Shown piece after piece: positions 57,242 through 64,000 of a stretch of 64,000 nt of DNA. A program made the position numbers and the translations under genes. Source of the stretch: JAWLBW01 sp041687475 (GTDB lineage: Bacteria > J088 > JAWLBW01); assembly GCA_041687475.1 (NCBI GenBank), contig JAWLBW010000001.1, forward strand, positions 5,561 through 69,560, in the 5' to 3' direction. Position 1 is the stretch's first letter; each line of letters starts with the position of its first letter. A model generated the notes under the pieces. That model searched no databases and was not told the DNA's origin. It was given only the letters and a program-made list of their open reading frames with translations.

Positions 57242-58837
57242 CTAGCGCTTCGATGAAAACCCGGCTTCGACGAGACCGCGGTAGTCTCCGCCGGGGTATA
57301 GAACGAAGTTTACGAGGCGGCTATCGTAAACGGCGATGTCGTCCTGATGCCAGAGGGTGATGTAGGGTAATTCCGTTGCGAGGGTCTGTTGTATATCGGC
57401 GTAAAGCCTGTTGCGCCGGTCTTCGTCTGTCTCGCTTCGGGCCTGTTCCAGCCAGCCGTCGACCTGGGGGGCGGCAAATCTTCCACGGTTGGCTCCCGCG
57501 GGCGGAACACTTGCCGAGTGAAAAATCTGGTACAGCACATCGGGCTCGACGATACCGACCCAGGTCAGGCTGAAGAGTTGAAAGTTTCCCTTTCTGATGT
57601 CTTCGAAAAAGGTGGCGAACTCGTAGGAGCGTACGTTGACGCCGATGCCGACCTGGCCGAGTTGCGCGGCAAAGGCCTCGGCCATACGCCGGCGCAGCGG
57701 GTTGGTCGACGTCTTGTATTCGATTTCGAAACGGACGCGTGGCCCCTCGTCATCGGGGTCCGGAAATCCGCCTTCGTCTAGCAGGCGACGGGCCAGAGCC
57801 TGGTCATGTCGATGGGGGGCAAGGCCCGAGGCATGGGCGGCCAGAAGCGGTGAGAGAATGGTTTCGGTCGGTGTTGCCGTTCCCCCCAGAAGGTGTCGGA
57901 TGATTGCTTCCCGGTCTATCGCGTAGGCAATGGCCCGTCTCACTCTGCGATGCGCCAGCACGGGGTCTTGGAGGTTGAATCCCAGGTAGGTCGCGTTCAG
58001 GCCGGGCTGCCGTACGACCTGCAACCGGTCGATGCCGGCGAGCGACGGCAGCGCATCGGGCGGAATGCTGTTGATCAACAGCTGCACGCTGCCCTTTCGA
58101 AGCTCGAGTAGCCGGGTAACGTCGTTGGGCACGGCTTTGATGACGAGGCGTTCAATCCGGGCCCGCGTGCCGTGATATTGATTCCATGCGCCGAGTGTCG
58201 TTCGGGCGCCCGGTTCGAAATCGATGAGGCGATAGGGACCGGCGCCCACGGGCCGGCGTGAGAGTGCGCGCCCGCTGCCGTGGGGAACGATGCCCAGGGT
58301 AAGCGACTGCAGGAAGGGGGCGAAGGGCCGCTTCAGGTAGAAGCGAACGGTGTGGCTGTCGACGGCTTCGAGGCCGACCAGATGTTTGAATTGTTCACGC
58401 TTGGGGCTGCGAACCGTGGGGTCGGTTATTGAGCGGTAGGTAAAGACGACGTCTTCGGCCGTAAGCGGACGGCCGTCGTGAAATCGTGCATCGGTGCGCA
58501 GCCTGAACTCCCAGGTGCGGTCATCGCGCCGGCGCCACGACCGCGCGATGTCGGGACGAATGCGTAATTGCGCGTCGCGGGAAACAAGGCCCGCATACAG
58601 CAACCCGTTGATCCGCTCGGAGTAGGCATCGAGGGCAAAGCGAGGGTCGAAGTCGGAGGGCGCGCCCTCTTCGGCCAGTACGAGCGTACCCGGTGTGGCG
58701 CGGGGCGTGCACCCGTTGGTCCCTGCAATCGCAATCGCCAGGAAAAGTGCACTCGCGAGGCGGCCGAGTACACGCCATTTTCCCCTGACGGAGCCGATCG
58801 GCAGCCGGCCGTCAGATGGAGAGGGCCGCTTCGGCAT
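57242..58837 (-). CDS. Peptide/solute-binding lipoprotein (SBP family 5)
   Basis: A substrate-binding protein of an oligopeptide/dipeptide-type ABC transporter, 531 residues. The signal peptide ends in AGTNGC (Cys43, a slightly unusual lipobox TNGC). SBP_bac_5 motifs are LAEEGAPSDFDPRFALDAYS, WEFRLRTDARFHDGRPLTAEDVVFTY and YLGFNLQDPVLAHRRVRRAIAYAIDREAII. No permease or ATPase genes are adjacent, so it is an orphan binding protein here. The start at ATG 58837 lies within rpe (26-nt overlap), and the ribosome binding site is weak. Confidence 0.86.
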   Translation of the reverse strand: MPKRPSPSDGRLPIGSVRGKWRVLGRLASALFLAIAIAGTNGCTPRATPGTLVLAEEGAPSDFDPRFALDAYSERINGLLYAGLVSRDAQLRIRPDIARSWRRRDDRTWEFRLRTDARFHDGRPLTAEDVVFTYRSITDPTVRSPKREQFKHLVGLEAVDSHTVRFYLKRPFAPFLQSLTLGIVPHGSGRALSRRPVGAGPYRLIDFEPGARTTLGAWNQYHGTRARIERLVIKAVPNDVTRLLELRKGSVQLLINSIPPDALPSLAGIDRLQVVRQPGLNATYLGFNLQDPVLAHRRVRRAIAYAIDREAIIRHLLGGTATPTETILSPLLAAHASGLAPHRHDQALARRLLDEGGFPDPDDEGPRVRFEIEYKTSTNPLRRRMAEAFAAQLGQVGIGVNVRSYEFATFFEDIRKGNFQLFSLTWVGIVEPDVLYQIFHSASVPPAGANRGRFAAPQVDGWLEQARSETDEDRRNRLYADIQQTLATELPYITLWHQDDIAVYDSRLVNFVLYPGGDYRGLVEAGFSSKR

Positions 58838-59489
58838 TACGCCGCAGGGCTCCGATGGTTTCCCGGTAATTCTTGCTGTTGAAGACCGCCGAACCGGCAA
58901 CAATCATGCTGGCGCCGGCTTTGGCGACATCGGCAATGTTGTCGACCTTCACGCCGCCGTCGACTTCGATGGGCACGTCACTGCGCCCCCGGCTGTCGAG
59001 CAATTGCCGCACGGCGCGAATTTTGCCCAGCGCAGAGGGAATGAAGGCCTGGCCGCCGAAACCCGGATTCACGCTCATGATAAGTACGTAGTCGAGGTCG
59101 TCGATAACGTATTCGATGGCGTCTACCGGCGTTGCCGGATTGAGAACCACGCCGGCCCTGGCGCCGTTGTCCTTGATGAGGTGCAGGGTACGATGCAGGT
59201 GAAAACCGGCTTCGGGATGCACGGAAATCATGGCGGCGCCCTGTTTCGCAAACTCGGGAATAAGCAAATCTGGCTCGACCATCATAAGATGACAATCGAT
59301 TGGAAGCGTGGTCGAGCGGCGCACGGCGTCGACCAGCATGGGGCCGATGGTCAGGTTCGGAACGAAGCGACCGTCCATCACGTCGAAATGAATGATATCG
59401 GCGCCTGCTTCTTCACAGGCCTTCACTTCCTCGCCCAGGCGCGAGAAGTCGGCAGAAAGAATACTTGGTGCAATCTTGATGGGGTGCAT
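58812..59489 (-). CDS. rpe: Ribulose-phosphate 3-epimerase
   Basis: Interconverts ribulose-5-phosphate and xylulose-5-phosphate in the pentose phosphate pathway. The 225 residues show IAPSILSADFSRLGEEV, HFDVMDGRFVPNLTIGP (catalytic Asp and metal ligands), CHLMMVEP, SVNPGFGGQAF and VDGGVK (second catalytic Asp), with the phosphate-binding GSAVF. All key residues are present. It is minus-strand, upstream of the binding-protein gene, and follows YggS by about 55 nt. Confidence 0.96.
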   Translation of the reverse strand: MHPIKIAPSILSADFSRLGEEVKACEEAGADIIHFDVMDGRFVPNLTIGPMLVDAVRRSTTLPIDCHLMMVEPDLLIPEFAKQGAAMISVHPEAGFHLHRTLHLIKDNGARAGVVLNPATPVDAIEYVIDDLDYVLIMSVNPGFGGQAFIPSALGKIRAVRQLLDSRGRSDVPIEVDGGVKVDNIADVAKAGASMIVAGSAVFNSKNYRETIGALRRNAEAALSI

Positions 59490-59544
59490 CGCTAACCTGA
59501 AAGTTTACAGTGTAACCGTGTCGCCGCGCCCGTACCACCACGGG

Positions 59545-60231
59545 CTACGTCTCGCGTTGTCCGAAGATGGCCGTGCCGACCCTGACCCAGGTGGCTCCTT
59601 CGGCAATGGCCGTCTCGAAATCGCCGCTCATGCCCATGGACAGGTCGGGCAGGGCAACATGGAATTCACCGGCAAGCCTGTCGCGAAGCAGGCGCAGTTC
59701 ACGAAACCAGTGCCGTGTTTCTTTGGGAGATCCCTCGGGCGGAATGGTCATGAGCCCGCGCCATGCAAGGCCCTGCGAATCGTGCAGCAGCGTGCCCAGG
59801 CGTGTTGCCTCGGCAACCGAAGCCCCCGACTTCGAAGCTTCGCCGGCAATGTTGATCTGCAGAAAAACATCGAGCTTTGCCTGGCGGGCGTCGGCCGCCG
59901 CCTGCAAACGGCGGATGGAAGATTCGGAGTCGACCCCGTGAACCCATGCGCGACGCCGGCTCAGCTCGTTGGCCTTGCGAGACTGCACGTGGCCGATGAA
60001 ATGCCAGGTAATGTCGTCGAGATCGGCGAGGGCTTCCTGCTTTCCGGCCAGCTCCTGCAGGTAGTTTTCGCCGAAGTGGCGCTGCCCGGCCATGTAAGCT
60101 TCGCGAATGGCCTCGACCGGTTGTCGCTTGCTCACGGCAATGAGGTGCACGTCGGCGGGGTCACGACCGGCAGCCGTCGCGGCGGTGGCCATGCGATGCC
60201 TGATTGCTTCAAGTCGCTCGGCGGTATTCAT
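59545..60231 (-). CDS. YggS/PROSC family pyridoxal-phosphate homeostasis protein
   Basis: A 228-residue PLP-binding protein without known catalytic activity, important for vitamin B6 balance. PLP attaches to Lys35 in IAVSKRQP. Further family blocks are FGENYLQE, WHFIGHVQSRKA and LSMGMSGDFETAI, then GATWVRVGTAIFG. The start overlaps the maf stop (ATGA), so it is co-translated with Maf. Confidence 0.95.
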   Translation of the reverse strand: MNTAERLEAIRHRMATAATAAGRDPADVHLIAVSKRQPVEAIREAYMAGQRHFGENYLQELAGKQEALADLDDITWHFIGHVQSRKANELSRRRAWVHGVDSESSIRRLQAAADARQAKLDVFLQINIAGEASKSGASVAEATRLGTLLHDSQGLAWRGLMTIPPEGSPKETRHWFRELRLLRDRLAGEFHVALPDLSMGMSGDFETAIAEGATWVRVGTAIFGQRET

Positions 60232-60821
60232 GCCGTCACGCCCCGGGTGGCGACGGGCAGCCCGAATACACGAAGCAACTGCACCACTTCGGACAGGGGT
60301 AGACCGATGACATTGGTTACCGACCCCTCGATACGTGGAATGAAGTGTGCCGCCCGTCCCTGAATGGCGTAACCGCCGGCCTTGTCGAACGGCTCGCCCG
60401 TACCGACATACCACTCGATTTCATCGAGCGAAAGCTCGCGAAAGGTCACGTTTGTGGTCACGCTACCGGTCACGACCCTCCCACCCGGCGTGGCAAGCGC
60501 ATAGCCTGTGGTCACCGCGTGTTCCCCACCCGAAAGTCTGCGAAGCATGAAGACCGCCTCGTCGTGATCGGCCGGTTTTCCGAAGATGTGGCCGTGTATG
60601 CTCACGGTAGTGTCGGCTCCCAGTACGAACGCGTCGAGGTTACGACGGGCGGCGACCGCCGACGCTTTTGCCTGCGCGAGGCGGCGTACGTAGATTTCGG
60701 GCTCTTCTCCCGGACGCACCGATTCGTCGACGTCTGCCGCATCGACGTCGAATGTCAGTGCTACCGAATCGAGCAGCTCGCGCCGTCGCGGCGATTGGGA
60801 TGCAAGTATGAAAAGCGCCAT
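60228..60821 (-). CDS. maf: Maf-family nucleotide pyrophosphatase
   Basis: A 197-residue Maf protein that hydrolyses non-canonical or pyrimidine nucleoside triphosphates (dTTP/UTP type). It begins ILASQSPRR, with the active-site ADTTVSIHG and GKPADHDEA blocks, then YAIQGRAA and VIGLPLSEV. The SQSPRR and GKPAD forms fit the YhdE/dTTPase subgroup. ATG 60821 is preferred; the open frame upstream to 60923 contains the -10 region. Confidence 0.93.
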   Translation of the reverse strand: MALFILASQSPRRRELLDSVALTFDVDAADVDESVRPGEEPEIYVRRLAQAKASAVAARRNLDAFVLGADTTVSIHGHIFGKPADHDEAVFMLRRLSGGEHAVTTGYALATPGGRVVTGSVTTNVTFRELSLDEIEWYVGTGEPFDKAGGYAIQGRAAHFIPRIEGSVTNVIGLPLSEVVQLLRVFGLPVATRGVTA

Positions 60822-60857
60822 GGGCCGTCGAGGAAAGAGGTCATGCCGAAAAGGTTC

Positions 60858-60863
60858 ATTATA
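60858..60863 (-). promoter_or_regulatory. Predicted maf-yggS-rpe promoter -10
   Basis: A perfect TATAAT directly preceded by TG, with a leader of about 30 nt to ATG 60821. I see no convincing -35. Confidence 0.4.
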
Positions 60864-61014
60864 CAAAACGCGGTGCGGTGGGCCCAGCAGCCCGACAATC
60901 ATGTGTCCTCTCAGCGCCCGCAAGGCGCACGCCCGCCTCCAATGCGGCTTCCGGAGTTGGTGCGCGTATTCTCGACCGATACCGAGGCGGCTGGAATTCT
61001 GGGATGTCTGCCGA

Positions 61015-61020
61015 TAGAAT
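61015..61020 (+). promoter_or_regulatory. Predicted promoter -10 of the PBP gene
   Basis: TAGAAT with a weak TGGAAT 17 nt upstream (60992-60997). The leader to GTG 61047 is about 20 nt. Confidence 0.4.
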
Positions 61021-61046
61021 GACGAGATCCCATTTCGTACATTCTG

Positions 61047-63404
61047 GTGAAAAAAGCAGGAGACAAGAAAACCAGCCGCACGCAGGCGGCTTCGCGGCGC
61101 AAGAAGGCCGGCAAGCCCAAACGGTCACGCAGGCCACAGGCGCCAGGGGCGCTGTGGCTGGCATCGGCCGTCGTCGGGCTTACCTTGCTTGTTGCGGGCG
61201 TCTTTTACCTGTGGACGCTGGACCGGAGTGTGGTGCGCCGTTTCGAGAGCAACCGCTTCTCAATTCCCTCGTCTGTTTTCAGCCGCCCGGTCGAGTATTT
61301 TCGCGGCAGCACGATCGAGCGCGACCAGGTGGTCGCCCTGTTGCGTGAACTCGATTACGCCTCGACGCGTGAACGCCGGGTGCGTACCGGCGAATACAGA
61401 CTCGATGCGGGCGAGCGCATCGTGGTTCGAACGCACGAGTTCGTTCTGCCGGGTGAGCCGACCTTCGACAGCCGCACCTATCAGCTCGACTTCGTCGACG
61501 GCAAGCTCACCCGCATTCGGAATGCAGACACCGGCGAATTGCTCGAGGTGGCGCGATTCGAGCCTCTTCTGCTCGGGCGTTTCTACGGCCCCGACAGAGA
61601 AACCCGCGAACTCGTCAGTTTCGCCGATGTGAGCGAGCGTTTCGTGCCGGCTCTTCTGGCCGCCGAAGATGCGCGGTTCTTCGACCATCCGGGCATCGAT
61701 ATTCTCGGCCTCATGCGGGCAGCCATCGTCAACCTGCGCCACGGAGGCGTGCGGCAGGGCGGCAGCACGATTACGCAGCAGCTGGTCAAGAATCTCTGGT
61801 TGACGCCCGAGCGCACCTTCCGGCGAAAATTCAATGAAATACTCATGTCGCTGCTGCTCGAGCGGCATTACGAGAAGAGCCAGATTCTCGAAACCTATGC
61901 CAACGCCATTTATCTCGGGCAGCGGGGCAGCGTTTCCATCATTGGAGTAGGCCAGGCTTCTCGCTACTATTTCGGAAAGCCGGTAAACGAGTTGACCTGG
62001 GGTGAAGCCGCAACGTTGGCGGGTCTCATCCGTTCTCCGGCAAGGTACAACCCCTTTTCCGCGCCCGAACGCTCACGCGGAAGGCGTGACGATGTTCTGT
62101 CTGCGCTTCACCAGATGGGCTTTCTCGACCAGGACGCTCTGGCAAAGGCCAAAGCCGAGACCCTTCGCACCGAGCCGCCTGCTGAAAAATCGCGTCGCGC
62201 AGCCTACTTCGTCGATCACCTCTCGAAGACCATCGCCGATGAATTCGACGCCGAAGAGTTGCAGACGGCGGGCCTCGAGGTCTACACCACAGTCTCGGCG
62301 CCGCTGCAGCTAGCCGCCGAACAGGCGGTCTACAACGGGCTTGCGTATCTGACAAAACGCTACGATTTGCAGAATCTGAATCTCCAGGCTGCGCTCGTTT
62401 CCGTCGAACCCCGTTCCGGGCGAATCGTGGCTTACGTGGGCGGGCGCAATTATGCCGAGTCGCAGTTTGATCGGGTGTCGCAGGCCAAGCGCCAGATAGG
62501 CTCACTCATCAAACCCTTTGTTTTCTATGCGGCGGTGCGTAACGGTTACCCCGTGACCTCGAAACTGAGCAATGAGCCGCTCGAGATTCCGACGAGCCAG
62601 GGTATCTGGAAACCTCAGAACTACGACAACAAATCAGGCGGCATGGTTACCGTGCGCGATGCCCTGACCCGCTCGCTCAACCTTCCGACCGTGCGCATTG
62701 CCATGGAAGTCGGGCTGCAGGAGATTCGCACGGTACTCGAAGACGCCGGCTTTGATTCGACCATTCCGCTGTACCCGGCGCTGGCCCTGGGCGCCCTTGA
62801 AGCCTCTCCGCTGGAAGTGGCGCAGGCCTACGCATCGCTTGCCGCTCTTGGCGAAAGATTCGAACCGTCGGGCCTCGATCTTATCGCCGATCAGGAACGG
62901 AAGGTTCTCAAGTCCGTGGTTCGCGACGGCCGGCTCATGCTTGATCCGGCCTCGGTCTATGTACTCGAGCAACTGCTCGTTGGTGTCGTGAACGAGGGTA
63001 CCGGGCAGGAGGCGCTACGCATCGGGTACGAGGGCGATCTTGCCGGCAAGACAGGTACGACCAGCGACTACCGCGACGCCTGGTTTGCCGGCTTCACGCC
63101 GAATCTCGTAACCGTGGTCTGGGTGGGAACCGACGACAACAAGGGCATTCGGTTGCCCGGCTCTCGTCTTGCCTTGCCCATATGGGGTGAGTATATGTTG
63201 TCGGCGCGCAACTGGTATACGGCCGAGCGCTTCATTCAGCCTCCGGGGGTCGAGTGGGTCGACATCGACGTCGAAACCGGCATGCGTGCGAGCCAGTATT
63301 GCCCGGGAAGCCGCCGCGAAGTTTTCGTCTCCGGCTATGCTCCACTCGATGTCTGCTCCGAGCACCAGGGCTTCATCGAGCGCATTCTCGGAATCTTCCA
63401 GTGA
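61047..63404 (+). CDS. Bifunctional class A penicillin-binding protein (PBP1b-like)
   Basis: A 785-residue peptidoglycan synthase. A basic cytoplasmic tail (KKTSRTQAASRRKKAG) is followed by one membrane helix (about 35-56). A UB2H-like domain spans about 70-165. The GT51 glycosyltransferase has the catalytic Glu in EDARFFDHPG (near 206) and GGSTITQQL (near 239). The transpeptidase domain has SLIK (Ser near 486), SLN (near 541) and KTGTT (near 667). The UB2H-like domain marks it as PBP1b-like, a type activated by an outer-membrane lipoprotein. GTG start without a strong ribosome binding site. Its stop overlaps the uvrA start (GTGA). Confidence 0.93.
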   Translation: MKKAGDKKTSRTQAASRRKKAGKPKRSRRPQAPGALWLASAVVGLTLLVAGVFYLWTLDRSVVRRFESNRFSIPSSVFSRPVEYFRGSTIERDQVVALLRELDYASTRERRVRTGEYRLDAGERIVVRTHEFVLPGEPTFDSRTYQLDFVDGKLTRIRNADTGELLEVARFEPLLLGRFYGPDRETRELVSFADVSERFVPALLAAEDARFFDHPGIDILGLMRAAIVNLRHGGVRQGGSTITQQLVKNLWLTPERTFRRKFNEILMSLLLERHYEKSQILETYANAIYLGQRGSVSIIGVGQASRYYFGKPVNELTWGEAATLAGLIRSPARYNPFSAPERSRGRRDDVLSALHQMGFLDQDALAKAKAETLRTEPPAEKSRRAAYFVDHLSKTIADEFDAEELQTAGLEVYTTVSAPLQLAAEQAVYNGLAYLTKRYDLQNLNLQAALVSVEPRSGRIVAYVGGRNYAESQFDRVSQAKRQIGSLIKPFVFYAAVRNGYPVTSKLSNEPLEIPTSQGIWKPQNYDNKSGGMVTVRDALTRSLNLPTVRIAMEVGLQEIRTVLEDAGFDSTIPLYPALALGALEASPLEVAQAYASLAALGERFEPSGLDLIADQERKVLKSVVRDGRLMLDPASVYVLEQLLVGVVNEGTGQEALRIGYEGDLAGKTGTTSDYRDAWFAGFTPNLVTVVWVGTDDNKGIRLPGSRLALPIWGEYMLSARNWYTAERFIQPPGVEWVDIDVETGMRASQYCPGSRREVFVSGYAPLDVCSEHQGFIERILGIFQ

Positions 63405-64000
63405 CGAAGGTAAGCAAGGCAGTGACGACCAAGGTAGTGACGACCAAGGATACGACAGTGAAGGGAACGGCGAGGGCCAAGGCTGTACGACCCTTGTCCG
63501 ACAAGCCGGCCATTGAGTTGTACGGCGTGCGTCACAACAACCTGCGCGGGTTCGATCTTTCACTGCCGCGCGGCAGTTTTACGGTTGTTACCGGCCCGAG
63601 CGGCAGCGGCAAGAGTTCCCTGGCCTTCGATACCCTGTACGCCGAGGGGCAGCGGCGCTATGTCGAGTCGCTCTCTACCTATGTCAGGCAGTTTCTCGAG
63701 CGCATGCCGCGTCCCGATGTCGATAACGTGCGCAACATTCCTCCGGCCATTGCCCTGGAACAACGCAACGCGGTGCGTTCGAGTCGCAGCACGGTGGCAA
63801 CGGCGACAGAGATTCACGACTACCTGCGCCTGCTCTACGCCACCTCGGGCGAGACCCGTTGTGACCACTGCGGCCGGTTGGTCGAGGCCGGCGATCCGAG
63901 CAGCAGCGCCGATGAAATCATCGCGGCGCACGGCGGCGGGCGGGCCATCGTGGGGTTCGAAGCGTTTCAGCGTGGCCGGAAATACACAGTGGCGCAGAAA
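63401..64000 (+). CDS. uvrA: UvrA excinuclease subunit, partial (N-terminus)
   Basis: The first 200 residues of a UvrA-type DNA damage-recognition ATPase; the rest lies beyond the window. An Ala/Lys/Thr-rich N-terminal extension of about 35 residues precedes the family start ([20 protein letters not shown]). Walker A is [17 protein letters not shown], followed by [24 protein letters not shown] and [32 protein letters not shown] block follows, then CDHCG, the first zinc pair. GTG start overlapping the PBP stop by 4 nt; coupling of DNA repair to a cell-wall enzyme is unusual. Confidence 0.9.
   Translation, partial: MTKVSKAVTTKVVTTKDTTVKGTARAKAVRPLSDKPAIELYGVRHNNLRGFDLSLPRGSFTVVTGPSGSGKSSLAFDTLYAEGQRRYVESLSTYVRQFLERMPRPDVDNVRNIPPAIALEQRNAVRSSRSTVATATEIHDYLRLLYATSGETRCDHCGRLVEAGDPSSSADEIIAAHGGGRAIVGFEAFQRGRKYTVAQK
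63416..63445 (+). repeat. 15-bp tandem repeat in the uvrA 5' end
   Basis: AAGGCAGTGACGACC and AAGGTAGTGACGACC are consecutive, differing at one base. They encode the VTTK units of the N-terminal extension. Confidence 0.75.

Noticed and set aside
1..64000. CRISPR array, tRNA, rRNA, insertion sequence, prophage or integron
   Set aside because: I found no regularly spaced direct repeats, no tRNA cloverleaf, no transposase, integrase or phage motifs, and gene style is uniform throughout.

Overview
The window is a GC-rich bacterial chromosome segment, packed with genes on both strands and with short intergenic gaps. There are no rRNA or tRNA genes, insertion sequences, phage genes, CRISPR arrays or resistance genes that I can recognise. 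Ribosome binding sites are of the AGGAGG type. GTG and TTG starts are frequent, and a clear subset of genes appears to be leaderless. Several lipoproteins, short SLBB polysaccharide-export proteins, large periplasmic TPR proteins resembling the myxobacterial gliding (Glt) machinery, a DUF4388 protein and an FHA-receiver-PilZ fusion all point to a Gram-negative, Deltaproteobacteria-like organism (Myxococcota, Bradymonadota or a relative). I cannot fix the taxon from sequence alone.

Layout. 1-6 kb: a partial metallophosphoesterase, bioD, DUF362, an MFS exporter, a ferritin-like protein and a PpiD-type chaperone. 6-16 kb: an OsmC redox protein with a tiny membrane partner, a Tat-signal PLP enzyme, an MBL-fold lipoprotein, a MaoC hydratase, a three-gene envelope operon ending in an M23 endopeptidase, a saccharopine-dehydrogenase-like reductase and a TIM-barrel protein. 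16-26 kb: a large lipoprotein, a beta-barrel gene split by an in-frame amber codon, the RNA/DNA enzymes RlmD-like, Nth and SpoU/TrmH, and Lon. 26-27 kb: a DUF4388 protein.

27-41 kb is the most interesting region. A minus-strand array starts at a good promoter near 40.16 kb. It runs through a periplasmic coiled-coil protein, two giant TPR proteins, a TPR lipoprotein and two small secreted proteins. It then reaches an outer-membrane beta-barrel, a short OPX protein and a BY-kinase with a Wzz domain, and ends at a strong terminator at 27.05 kb. An internal promoter near 31.95 kb separates the TPR half from the polysaccharide-export half. A UDP-sugar epimerase diverges from the head promoter. I read this as a Glt-like trans-envelope TPR scaffold joined to a Wzp/OPX two-part polysaccharide export pore.

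41-47 kb holds signalling genes: a tandem MshEN protein, a single-domain response regulator, LemA, an ECF sigma/anti-sigma pair and the FHA-receiver-PilZ fusion. The MshEN and PilZ-like domains suggest c-di-GMP input, possibly to the neighbouring envelope array. 47-64 kb is housekeeping: CinA-like, RNase G with a structured leader, phosphoglycolate phosphatase, MgtE, an alpha/beta hydrolase, HSD10-type SDR, enoyl-CoA hydratase, a coiled-coil lipoprotein, ferredoxin-NADP-reductase-like, a DEAD-box helicase, a peptide-binding lipoprotein, Rpe, YggS, Maf, PBP1b-like and the start of a UvrA.
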